From Bacteroidia bacterium (GTDB lineage Bacteria > Bacteroidota > Bacteroidia > Flavobacteriales > Flavobacteriaceae): 64,000 nucleotides of DNA. The stretch is taken from contig JAUIDI010000001.1 in NCBI GenBank assembly GCA_030428705.1, forward strand, positions 901,427 through 965,426, written 5' to 3'. The notes under the pieces are model-generated. The model was not told the origin of the DNA. It was given only the letters and a program-made list of their open reading frames with translations, and made no database searches. A program made the translations under genes and the position numbers. This document shows positions 37,649 to 45,983 of the stretch, one piece after another (positions within the stretch are counted from its first letter, which is position 1; each line of letters starts with the position of its first letter).

Positions 37649-37677
37649 AAAGTATCTTTGACGCCAATTTGGCTTTC

Positions 37678-37995
37678 ATGGAAAAATTAAGGCAGCGTTG
37701 GGGTATAACTTCTAATTTTCAGCTTATCATAATTTTTGTGGTATTCGCGATAACCGGTTCTTCTTCGGTATACGTGGCCAAGCCTTTTCTAGAACTTATA
37801 GGGATGCAAAGGGGTAGTTTTTCACCATCGTGGTGGGGCGGAACTTTATATTGGACACTACGCATATTATTGATTTTCCCCTTCTATCAAATTCTTTTAA
37901 TCATTTATGGCTGGCTTTTCGGGCAATTCAAGTTCTTTTGGAATTTCGAAAAAAAGATGCTCCGTCGCATGGGCCTGGGTTTCCTGTTTCGATAA
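37678..37995 (+). CDS. DUF6787-type small membrane protein
   Basis: The 105-residue protein (ATG 37678) has two membrane segments (about 19-35 and 62-82) and a basic C-terminus (NFEKKMLRRMGLGFLFR). The sequence WGITSNFQLIIIFVVFAITGSS is typical of DUF6787 in Bacteroidetes. It follows the DUF6146 lipoprotein and is probably co-transcribed. Confidence 0.8.
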   Translation: MEKLRQRWGITSNFQLIIIFVVFAITGSSSVYVAKPFLELIGMQRGSFSPSWWGGTLYWTLRILLIFPFYQILLIIYGWLFGQFKFFWNFEKKMLRRMGLGFLFR

Positions 37996-38058
37996 CTTTC
38001 GTCTTTTTTATCTCGAAATGTCAATGCTGGATAATGTTGTATTTCAAAAATCCAGTCC

Positions 38059-38098
38059 AAGCCTACCGTTAAAAAAGCTGTATTTAACGGCCATGCTT
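38059..38098. terminator. hairpin between convergent genes
   Basis: CCGTTAAA (38066-38073) and TTTAACGG (38083-38090) form an 8-bp stem, extended by AAGC/GCTT outside a small internal loop. It lies between the DUF6787 gene and the sterol-desaturase gene; T-tracts are weak, so bidirectional termination is only likely. Confidence 0.45.
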
Positions 38099-38112
38099 GT
38101 TTTGAAAGAACA

Positions 38113-38991
38113 TCATTCCGTTTTTGAATTGGAAAAGCCGTACCATAATTGGTGAAAGAAGTCTTTTGGTACCGACTCGTCACCCGGAAAACCTAGGGGC
38201 GTTTCGCCATTATCATCGGGAATATAGTTTGTTCGGAACAAGTAGTCCCAAAGGCTTAGGCTTATACCGAAATTGACACCATAGCTACCTTTGGGCAATG
38301 TATAGGCGTGGTGATAAAGATGCATCACCGGATTGTTCAAAACATATTTTAAAGGTCCCCATGTCAACTTGATATTCGAATGGTTCAAATGGCCAATGGC
38401 TATGGCTATAAAGTGGACTATATAGGCCTGTTCGGGTTCAAATCCTCCCAAGACCATAACTCCCAGGGTCTTAAGTGGTTTGTATAGGATATTTTCCATC
38501 CAATGGTAACGTAGATGGGCCGCGAAACCCATTTCCTTAACACTATGGTGTATTTGGTGAAATCGCCACAGAAAAGAAAATCGGTGCAATAGAATATGTG
38601 TAAACCACTGCACAAAATCAAGCACAATGAAAAAAATCGCCAATTGCGCCCACGCCGGCCATTCGGACATATCGATAATGGTCAAACTGGAAATGGAAAC
38701 ACCGATATCAAGAAAAAATAATTCCAGTAATTTATAAAATCCACTGATAACGATTGCAAAAATGAAAAAGTTGAAAAACATGTAGAATGCATCCAGCCAG
38801 AAATCCTTACGAAAAATCGATTGTTCTTTTCGCCATGGAAATAGGATTTCCAATCCCCAGACCAATAACGAAAGAACGATCAAGCCCCAAAAATAATTGG
38901 TGTACCAAGGCACCTCAAAGAGAATGGACTTCCATGTCCATTGCAATGAGCCGAGAAAAGAGTCGATAAACCCGTTAATATATCTTTCCAA
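38113..38991 (-). CDS. sterol desaturase/fatty acid hydroxylase family membrane protein (second)
   Basis: The 292-residue di-iron protein has histidine boxes HILLHR, HQIHHSVKE and HLYHHAYT, and about five membrane segments. It begins with a TTG codon. Only weakly similar to the 20002-20958 protein. Its substrate is unknown. It converges on DUF6787 across a 117-base gap with a hairpin. Confidence 0.88.
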   Translation of the reverse strand: MERYINGFIDSFLGSLQWTWKSILFEVPWYTNYFWGLIVLSLLVWGLEILFPWRKEQSIFRKDFWLDAFYMFFNFFIFAIVISGFYKLLELFFLDIGVSISSLTIIDMSEWPAWAQLAIFFIVLDFVQWFTHILLHRFSFLWRFHQIHHSVKEMGFAAHLRYHWMENILYKPLKTLGVMVLGGFEPEQAYIVHFIAIAIGHLNHSNIKLTWGPLKYVLNNPVMHLYHHAYTLPKGSYGVNFGISLSLWDYLFRTNYIPDDNGETPLGFPGDESVPKDFFHQLWYGFSNSKTE

Positions 38992-39034
38992 AAAACGAAT
39001 GCTTTAAGTGATTTCTTTTGTCGTTAAGTCCAGA

Positions 39035-39502
39035 TCAATCTTTCAGTTGGTACCAATCGATATCGGTCAAAGCCTCCCTTCTGCCCTTTTCAACAGGTGG
39101 ATAATTGGTGACCAGATAATCCACGATGATTTCTTCATTGTCGCCCAGGTCCCATAAATTTTGTGTCTTCTGCATCCATCGAATCGTCGAAATCCAACGT
39201 TCCTTGTTCATTCGATTCTGTATGACCAGTTCTGCAGAATGGCAATTGGTACAATTGTTCACTACGGCCATAAGGCCTTCTGCTTCCACCAACCCCGTAC
39301 GGACATGAATACCATCAACTATTCTATTCGGGTCGTCATTATCCGGTAAAGCACTGTACTCGATATTGGTATCTTGGACATTCGATTCTTCACCGTTCAC
39401 AAAATAAATGGCCAGAATCGATATTATAACCAAGACTGCACAAATAACGATGAGTGTCCGATATATTTGTCTTGAACTTTTCCAGAATTTTTTATCTTCC
39501 AT
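39035..39502 (-). CDS. membrane-anchored monoheme cytochrome c
   Basis: The 155-residue protein has a single N-terminal membrane helix (about 14-32), a linker and a small c-type domain with one CTNCH heme site near residue 86. A distal Met could be in MQKTQNLWDL; this is uncertain. It abuts the sulfite-oxidase gene (stop and start adjacent), so the pair is one transcription unit and this is the likely electron acceptor. Confidence 0.9.
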   Translation of the reverse strand: MEDKKFWKSSRQIYRTLIVICAVLVIISILAIYFVNGEESNVQDTNIEYSALPDNDDPNRIVDGIHVRTGLVEAEGLMAVVNNCTNCHSAELVIQNRMNKERWISTIRWMQKTQNLWDLGDNEEIIVDYLVTNYPPVEKGRREALTDIDWYQLKD

Positions 39503-40723
39503 TTAGGTAACCTTTACCGCTATTCGATGGCATGCATTGTTCAGATATCCTTTGGGGTTCCAACCCGGTAGCAACATTGGCTGCGCTTTTCCCTGTGAAT
39601 CGGTAGCCCTCGCCCAAACTTCGTAGTAACCAACCTCCGGAAAACGTATTTGTGCCGAAAAATGCTGCCAGGCCAAACGATTAGCAGGTTTTTCCAATGT
39701 ACAGGGCGACCAGGTCGATCCAAAATCAATGGAATATTCCATTTTTGAAACTTCGAGCTCACCGGCCCATGCATGGCCCCTTATATTCAAACTTTTTGAT
39801 TTTGAGAACGTTGCCCCACTTCTGGGATAGGTAATCAACGATTTTACGGGCATTGATTCGATAACGCACATATCCTCATCTTTAACTTTTTCTCCCGGCG
39901 CAACAGGTTTGCAGGGTATTCGGTACGAGGAGCCTCCCATTTTTTCACCATCATGTTCAATATTTCTTATACTTATCCGATTGATCCATTTGCCCGAGAC
40001 CGAGGCCGGCCACCCTCCTGCCACCAAACGTAACGGATAACCGTGAGCGAGCGGAATATCTTTCCCATTCATCTTAAATGCCAAAAGCGTTTCGTCCTGT
40101 AAGGCTTTTTGCATTGGGGCACCCCGCGAAATAGGCTCTTTGTTAGGGTCCCTGCTCAAATGGATATCCGCTCCATGGTATCCCACATAAACCGCATCGT
40201 TCTTAATACCTACATCCTCCAATATGTCACGCAATCGAATACCTGTCCAATTGGCGCACGAAACAGCACCGATTGTCCATTGATTGCCTTTTGCGGGCGG
40301 GTCGAACTCACTGCGACCGTTTCCCCCACATTCTAAAGTAAGTTGATACGTATGGTGCTTGAATTTTGACTTTAGTTCTCCCAAAGAATAGGTTTTTGCC
40401 TTATTCACCGATTCCCCATCAATAGTTAGCGTCCAATTTTGAACATCTATTTTTTCGGGGATGATGCCATTGTTACGTATGAACATGAATTTATTGGGGG
40501 TAACTTTATCGTCCAATAGATGGGCCCTTGCCTCCATATTCCAGGGTTTACTGTTCAGCACGACCATCTCAGGGTCTTTATCGAACATTTTAAAAGGGTC
40601 GGGGTCTTGTAATGCTAAAGGTCGATAGCCTTTTGGCATAAGATTGCCAAAAACGACCTCGGCCCCTATAAGCCCGGCCATCGAACTCAAAGTGGCTTTT
40701 TTGACAAAGGTTCTTCTTTGCAT
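39503..40723 (-). CDS. sulfite oxidase-like molybdopterin oxidoreductase (SorA-type)
   Basis: The 406-residue protein has a Tat signal (MQRRTFVKKA), a Moco domain with the Mo-ligating Cys in LTLECGGNGRSEF near residue 155, and the C-terminal dimerisation beta-sandwich (SWAGELEVSKMEYSIDFG). The GWPASVSGKWINRI motif is conserved in sulfite dehydrogenases. With the adjacent cytochrome it probably oxidises sulfite in the periplasm, although YedY-like and other substrates are not excluded. Confidence 0.9.
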   Translation of the reverse strand: MQRRTFVKKATLSSMAGLIGAEVVFGNLMPKGYRPLALQDPDPFKMFDKDPEMVVLNSKPWNMEARAHLLDDKVTPNKFMFIRNNGIIPEKIDVQNWTLTIDGESVNKAKTYSLGELKSKFKHHTYQLTLECGGNGRSEFDPPAKGNQWTIGAVSCANWTGIRLRDILEDVGIKNDAVYVGYHGADIHLSRDPNKEPISRGAPMQKALQDETLLAFKMNGKDIPLAHGYPLRLVAGGWPASVSGKWINRISIRNIEHDGEKMGGSSYRIPCKPVAPGEKVKDEDMCVIESMPVKSLITYPRSGATFSKSKSLNIRGHAWAGELEVSKMEYSIDFGSTWSPCTLEKPANRLAWQHFSAQIRFPEVGYYEVWARATDSQGKAQPMLLPGWNPKGYLNNACHRIAVKVT

Positions 40724-40835
40724 GAAACGAGAAATAATTTAGTAATTCCGTAAAGTTAGGACAATTTACAGCAATCTTAAGTAACAAATGTTACCGTTGC
40801 ATAGTCGAAATAAAAAGGGATATTAAGACTGCTTC

Positions 40836-41138
40836 CTATTTGGCCTCTAAAATTTCTTTTTTCTTAGAGCCCTTAAAAACATAAGTATACAGCCACATTA
40901 TAGTAAATGTGGGTATGACATCCAGTCCAGGAATAATTTCTTCTACGAACGTAACAACCCCAGCAGTCTGTCCAATCTTTCCCCTATACATTTTGGTCAT
41001 CAGCCAAGCGGAAAGCGGTGCCCATACGATATCGGAAAATTCGCCTACAAGAGGAATTGTGAAAGACAATAATCCGATTGCATCGAACAAAAGCCCGAGC
41101 AATAACTTTTTAATCTTGTCGTCTTTTTCTTTTGCCAT
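40836..41138 (-). CDS. small membrane protein of unknown function
   Basis: The 100-residue protein has three membrane segments (about 8-28, 32-48 and 70-90) flanked by Lys-rich ends (MAKEKDDKIKK; KGSKKKEILEAK). The pattern IGLLSFTIPLVGEFSD and VEEIIPGLDVIPTFT recurs in Flavobacteriia; no function is known to me. It is separate from folE (about 75 bases between). Confidence 0.75.
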   Translation of the reverse strand: MAKEKDDKIKKLLLGLLFDAIGLLSFTIPLVGEFSDIVWAPLSAWLMTKMYRGKIGQTAGVVTFVEEIIPGLDVIPTFTIMWLYTYVFKGSKKKEILEAK

Positions 41139-41213
41139 GTTTAAATATATTGATTCTCCTTATTTCAAAGCAATAAAAATGCCAAAAACAAGGCGACTTG
41201 TTAACAATATAAT

Positions 41214-41813
41214 TTATGATAAATCAGAACTTATGAGCTTGAGAAATTCGTTGCGGGTTTCTTCTTTTTCAAAAGTGCCCCTAAAGCCCGATGTAGTGGT
41301 CACCGAATTTTGTTTCTGAACCCCTCTCATCATCATGCACATATGGGATGCCTCGATTACCACTGCCACGCCTTGGGGCTTAAGGGTATCATTGATGCAA
41401 TCAAGTATTTGCTCGGTAAGCCTTTCTTGAACCTGTAATCTTCGGGCAAAAACATCGACGATTCGCGGTAACTTGCTCAACCCGACAATGTGACCGTTGG
41501 GAATGTAGGCGATATGGGCTTTTCCGAAAAAAGGCAATATATGGTGTTCACAAAGTGAGTACAGTTCGATATCCTTGACGATGACCATTTCGTTGTACGA
41601 CTCTTTGAACATGGCGCTTTTCAATATTTCAGCGGCATCCTGTTTATACCCTTGGGTCAAAAAGAGCACAGCCTTAGCGGCCCGTTCCGGTGTTTTCAAA
41701 AGCCCTTCACGAGTCGTATCCTCACCAATTTCATCGATTATCGAGGCATAACGATCTTTGACCTCGTCGGTGATTTCCAAATTATATTCCTCTAAACTTC
41801 GGTATGGTGACAT
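41214..41813 (-). CDS. folE: GTP cyclohydrolase I
   Basis: FolE makes 7,8-dihydroneopterin triphosphate, the first step of folate synthesis. The 199 residues contain the zinc/active-site block [40 protein letters not shown] and the Cys-free [10 protein letters not shown] motif. A standard-length family member, transcribed alone. Confidence 0.95.
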   Translation of the reverse strand: MSPYRSLEEYNLEITDEVKDRYASIIDEIGEDTTREGLLKTPERAAKAVLFLTQGYKQDAAEILKSAMFKESYNEMVIVKDIELYSLCEHHILPFFGKAHIAYIPNGHIVGLSKLPRIVDVFARRLQVQERLTEQILDCINDTLKPQGVAVVIEASHMCMMMRGVQKQNSVTTTSGFRGTFEKEETRNEFLKLISSDLS

Positions 41814-41953
41814 ATTTGTTTTTTGGTTATGTAAATTTCATAGTTTTTCGACCGCACCGAAATTACGCCATAATTTGCTTATCACCCAATAACCCAATGC
41901 TAATTAAGTCCATGGGCAATCTGGTTTTTCAAAACTAACTTGTAATCGATTCG

Positions 41954-41982
41954 TTTGGAATGAACACTAATAGGTAATTTTG
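41954..41982 (+). promoter_or_regulatory. promoter of the LolD-like ABC gene
   Basis: TTTG (41954-41957) and TAATTTTG (41975-41982) with a 17-base spacer form a good match to the Bacteroidetes consensus; about 45 bases before the ATG. Confidence 0.6.
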
Positions 41983-42027
41983 CGGTGTTCAACGTAATGT
42001 TTACATTTCCATTTTTATTTTCCGTTT

Positions 42028-42714
42028 ATGATAAAGGCAACCAATATTCAAAAGTTTTATGGAAAATTACAAGTCCTTAAAGGTGTCGATCTACACATAA
42101 AAAAAAGCGAGGTGGTTTCCATTGTGGGTGCGTCTGGGGCCGGTAAAACCACTTTGTTACAGATATTGGGCACCTTGGATACTCAAACCAATAAAACAAA
42201 CAGTAAATTGGTTATAAACGATGTGGAGGTCACCAATCTTTCGGATAAGGAACTTGCCAAATTTCGAAACCAGCATATCGGATTCATTTTTCAATTCCAT
42301 CAGTTGTTGCCCGAGTTCACAGCGATCGAAAATGTCTGTATTCCTGCCTTTATCAAAAAGACTCCTAGAATGGAGGCAGAAAAAAGAGCAAAGGAACTTC
42401 TTGACTTTTTGGGGCTGAAAGAACGATATGAACACAAGCCCAGCGAACTTTCGGGCGGTGAGCAACAACGGGTAGCCGTTGCCAGGGCATTGATTAACAA
42501 TCCTTCGATTATTTTTGCTGACGAACCCAGTGGCAATCTGGATTCAGAGAGTGCGGACAATCTACATCATCTTTTTTTCGAGCTACGGGACCAATTCGGA
42601 CAGACCTTTGTCATCGTTACCCATAATGAGGAACTGGCCGATATGGCCGACCGTAAATTGACCATGGTCGACGGTCTCATTACCGATTCACAACAAGTTG
42701 TTCGAACCGAATAA
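42028..42714 (+). CDS. lolD-like: ABC transporter ATPase, LolD/MacB type
   Basis: The 228-residue ATPase shows Walker [12 protein letters not shown] at residues 34-44, the signature [15 protein letters not shown] near 139 and Walker [10 protein letters not shown]. The [17 protein letters not shown]-loop is typical of lipoprotein-release and MacB-type exporters. No permease gene adjoins it here, so the partner is elsewhere. Confidence 0.9.
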   Translation: MIKATNIQKFYGKLQVLKGVDLHIKKSEVVSIVGASGAGKTTLLQILGTLDTQTNKTNSKLVINDVEVTNLSDKELAKFRNQHIGFIFQFHQLLPEFTAIENVCIPAFIKKTPRMEAEKRAKELLDFLGLKERYEHKPSELSGGEQQRVAVARALINNPSIIFADEPSGNLDSESADNLHHLFFELRDQFGQTFVIVTHNEELADMADRKLTMVDGLITDSQQVVRTE

Positions 42715-42753
42715 TCCGTGAGCGTAATGCCTCGGATATAATACAGCCAATTT

Positions 42754-43311
42754 ATGACCCAAACCTTGGTCGATTTTTTGAAGAATCCGGTATATGAAGA
42801 AGATAACAACACCGAATTTCAATATCGGTTCTCGATTTTTATCAAATTACTTGGACTTTCGATTGCATTCAGTATCGTTTTAGGGCTTTTGACAAGTCTT
42901 TTCCAAAACTTCCTGAATTTGGATTTTGGAGAACACGCCATCGAAGAAGCATTGGAAAAGTATCCGGTCTATGTATTGTTTTTAGCTGCTGTTTTTGCCG
43001 CCCCTATTCTGGAGGAATTGATTTTTAGGGGGCCTTTGGTTTTCTTTAAGGCATCCAGATTTTTCAAATATGTGTTTTATGCTTCCGTTTTGGTTTTCGG
43101 TTTTTATCATATTACCAATTTTGAAATCACGACCGTTACCCTGCTTTTTTCTCCACTGCTGGTCGCCCCGCAACTAAGTGTCGGTTTCCTTTTAGGCTTT
43201 ATACGTGTACGTTTTAATCTTTTATGGGCCATAGCGCTCCATGCAGCCTATAATCTGATTTTGGTGGGCCCGGTAGTGCTCCTGAAACTCCTCGATATAC
43301 CATTGGAATGA
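42754..43311 (+). CDS. CPBP-family intramembrane glutamic endopeptidase
   Basis: The 185-residue membrane protein has the Abi/CAAX motifs: EELIFRG at about residues 88-94, FxxxH in SVLVFGFYHI and a final H in IALHAAYN. Several membrane segments flank them. Probably processes or matures membrane peptides or proteins. The stop overlaps the next gene's start (ATGA). Confidence 0.88.
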   Translation: MTQTLVDFLKNPVYEEDNNTEFQYRFSIFIKLLGLSIAFSIVLGLLTSLFQNFLNLDFGEHAIEEALEKYPVYVLFLAAVFAAPILEELIFRGPLVFFKASRFFKYVFYASVLVFGFYHITNFEITTVTLLFSPLLVAPQLSVGFLLGFIRVRFNLLWAIALHAAYNLILVGPVVLLKLLDIPLE

Positions 43312-44072
43312 CAAAAAAAGAACTTAAAGAGTTTTTAGATGCTAAAGTTGTTCAATACAACCATCCCCGGTTTTTGGAGAGCGATCCGATTCAGATTCCC
43401 CATCGATTTGACAAAAAAGAGGATGTGGAAATCAGTGCCTTTTTAACCGCGACCATTGCTTGGGGCAATAGAAAAAGTATCATAAACAATGCGGAGAAAA
43501 TGATGGGGTTGTTGGGCAACAGTCCTTTTGATTTTGTTATGAACCACAAAGAATCCCATCTGGAGACTTTGGAAACTTTTGTACATAGGACTTTCAATGG
43601 CACTGATCTTACCTATTTTATTAGGAGTTTGAACAATATCTATGACAAACATGGAGGCTTGGAAGGTATTTTTACATCACATCAGGCCGACGCAACCTTG
43701 CAGCCGACAATATCTAAATTCAAGGAGGTTTTTTTCGAACTTCCTTTTGAAAAACGTACTACAAAACATGTTTCTGACCCATTAAAAGGTTCGGCCGCCA
43801 AACGTATAAATATGTTTTTACGTTGGATGGTAAGAGGGGCCGACACAAATGTTGATTTTGGGTTATGGAAAAATATTTCCCCTTCAAAACTGTCGTGCCC
43901 CTTGGATGTACATTCCGGAAATGTCGCCAGAAAACTGAAATTGCTCAAGAGAAAACAGAACGATGCAAAAGCGCTGGCAGAACTTGACAAAAATCTAAGA
44001 AAACTTGACCCTGAAGATCCGGTTAAATATGATTTTGCACTTTTCGGGTTGGGCGTTTTTGAAAAATTCTAG
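43308..44072 (+). CDS. TIGR02757-family protein
   Basis: This conserved 254-residue soluble protein is of unknown role, marked by FLTATIAWGNRKSIINNAEKM, SPFDFVMNH and KRINMFLRWMVRG. Family members resemble helix-hairpin-helix DNA-repair glycosylases distantly. It is translationally coupled to the CPBP gene and its stop overlaps the stop of the facing peroxidase gene. Confidence 0.92.
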   Translation: MTKKELKEFLDAKVVQYNHPRFLESDPIQIPHRFDKKEDVEISAFLTATIAWGNRKSIINNAEKMMGLLGNSPFDFVMNHKESHLETLETFVHRTFNGTDLTYFIRSLNNIYDKHGGLEGIFTSHQADATLQPTISKFKEVFFELPFEKRTTKHVSDPLKGSAAKRINMFLRWMVRGADTNVDFGLWKNISPSKLSCPLDVHSGNVARKLKLLKRKQNDAKALAELDKNLRKLDPEDPVKYDFALFGLGVFEKF

Positions 44073-45901
44073 TCAGATTCTTCAAATTGTTTATCGGTAA
44101 GAGTTTTCATAAATGCTATAATGGCCTTTGACTCGTTCGTTGTCAATCCTAAAGAATCGGGTGACAGAGTTTGGTGTGGCACATCAAGTCCCATTCCTTC
44201 GCCTCCGCCTACATTATAAAACTGAACAACCTCGTCCAAAGTTTCATACACCCCATTGTGCATGTAGGGTGAAGTAAGTTCTACATTACGAACTGTGGAT
44301 GTTTTAAAAAAATTACGTTTCTGTTCGACTTTGTAAGGATAATACTGTCCAGGATCATCATCCAAGATCGGGGTTTCAAAACTGGCATTTTTAGGAACCC
44401 CTAAGTTTTCAAATTCGGTGTCTAAATACTTAGGGGGTACCGTGCCATTAAATGCAGGTGGAAAATGACAAGTTGCACATGCGGCTTTGCCCATAAAAAG
44501 GTTAAATCCCAGCACTTCTTCATCGGTCATGGTATTTTCATGACCCTGCATATTACGGTCGAATTTAGAATCGAACGGTGCTAAACTCCTTATGTAGGTC
44601 GCAATGGCATTTCTAACATTCAAATTGGTAACTTGGCCATCATACAATGTATCAAATTGCGCTTGATAGCTAGGGTTTTTCCTCACTTTCTTTTCCAAGC
44701 TATTCAAATCGATATGAAACTCATTTTCATCATCGGTAACATTCACGATTTGATCTTCAAGACCACCTGCCCTGCCATCATAGAACAATGTACGCTGATA
44801 AACGGCGTAACTTAAGGTCGGTGAGTTTCTTTGCAATTCCCTGCCATTGATTCCCAGGGCTCGTTTATGGCCATCGGTAAACGCTTTTTCCTTTAGGTGG
44901 CAGGTAGCACAACTAATCGTTTCCGAACCGGATAATGCCTTGTCATTGAACAACTGTTTGCCCAATGCCACTCTTTCTTCTGTAATTTCAGGAGCTCGCT
45001 GTAGCGAGAACATTTTCATGTTCAAAAAATCCTTGTCAAAAAGATTAATGGACTTTGGATTCAAGGAACGAGATGTGTTTAATTCTATCTTCCAATCTGT
45101 TGCGGTCCGGTCGACCAAACCAAGCTGCGTATTGGTATGTTTTTTAATAAATGAATAACGATCAAATTCATCAAAGTTATTTGATTTTAAATCGTTGATC
45201 GTCGAATTTATTTCATTGATCCATTCGGTATAAAGGGTCTTGTTCGAAAAGGCATCTTTGTAGATATTGAGAATCGTCGAAATGGACTCGTAATTATAGA
45301 TAGCCTCATTCAAGGAATTTGCCAACATCGGGGAATCAAACCCGGTAATTCCTTTTGTAGCAACATTTACGATAGCATCCCGTATCATTTTAAGATGGTG
45401 CCTGTCTCTCTGCGTTTTAATAATGTGATTTTTACGTACATAGGGAATCCTGACTTGTAAATAATGAATGACCGTTTGAAGTTCTCCACTGGAAAAACCT
45501 TCATCACTAAACAATAGTTCTTCCAAAACCTGAAAACTTTTAGGGTCCTGTATTTTAATATCTTGATAATCATCAATTTCAACTTTTAAGAGATTTGGCG
45601 CGTTCATTGAGAGATAGTTTTCATAATCGTAAGCTATTAGCATAGGTTCCACGCGCTTGTACCACTCCCTACTTTTAAGGAATAATTCCTTGTTTTTCGA
45701 TAATGGGTTCAAGGTGTCCATTTGCTCAACATAAAATGCGGTGCTATCCAAAGTCTGAAAATAATAATCGCGAATGGCATCATTGAACATTGATTCATTA
45801 TCCCTTGACACCATCAATTTTGGTTCACTATTGGGATTATTACAGGAAAAAAGCAACGCGATCGCACCAATAAAAAGGTATTTATTTATAACAGGTTTCA
45901 T
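44069..45901 (-). CDS. lipoprotein di-heme cytochrome c peroxidase (MauG-type) with N-terminal helical domain
   Basis: From ATG 45901 (610 residues) the protein opens with a lipobox signal (LLFSC). Residues about 30-290 form a helical domain of imelysin-like character. The C-terminal part is a cytochrome c peroxidase/MauG domain with CATCHLKEKAFTDG and CATCHFPPAFNG heme sites. The conserved NSPTLSYAVYQRTLFYDGR and SPYMHNGVYETL blocks are present. It likely reduces peroxide or oxidises a partner substrate in the periplasm. An upstream in-frame opening to 45919 is rejected. Confidence 0.9.
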   Translation of the reverse strand: MKPVINKYLFIGAIALLFSCNNPNSEPKLMVSRDNESMFNDAIRDYYFQTLDSTAFYVEQMDTLNPLSKNKELFLKSREWYKRVEPMLIAYDYENYLSMNAPNLLKVEIDDYQDIKIQDPKSFQVLEELLFSDEGFSSGELQTVIHYLQVRIPYVRKNHIIKTQRDRHHLKMIRDAIVNVATKGITGFDSPMLANSLNEAIYNYESISTILNIYKDAFSNKTLYTEWINEINSTINDLKSNNFDEFDRYSFIKKHTNTQLGLVDRTATDWKIELNTSRSLNPKSINLFDKDFLNMKMFSLQRAPEITEERVALGKQLFNDKALSGSETISCATCHLKEKAFTDGHKRALGINGRELQRNSPTLSYAVYQRTLFYDGRAGGLEDQIVNVTDDENEFHIDLNSLEKKVRKNPSYQAQFDTLYDGQVTNLNVRNAIATYIRSLAPFDSKFDRNMQGHENTMTDEEVLGFNLFMGKAACATCHFPPAFNGTVPPKYLDTEFENLGVPKNASFETPILDDDPGQYYPYKVEQKRNFFKTSTVRNVELTSPYMHNGVYETLDEVVQFYNVGGGEGMGLDVPHQTLSPDSLGLTTNESKAIIAFMKTLTDKQFEESD

Positions 45902-45920
45902 GCTACGATATAAAAACACA

Positions 45921-45960
45921 TTAAATAGAAAAAAAGGTTCCCCCAGCCAAGGGAACCTTT
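45921..45960 (-). terminator. intrinsic terminator of the PhoX-like gene
   Basis: AAAGGTTCCC (45933-45942) and GGGAACCTTT (45951-45960) form a 10-bp stem with an eight-base loop; on the minus strand TTTTTTCTATTT follows. It separates the PhoX-like gene from the downstream peroxidase gene, allowing partial read-through. Confidence 0.8.
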
Positions 45961-45983
45961 ACGTTTTAAAATTATTACAAAAA

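Noticed and set aside
20002..38991. The two sterol-desaturase family proteins as a recent duplication
   Set aside because: Histidine-box contexts and lengths differ too much; they are at best distant paralogues.
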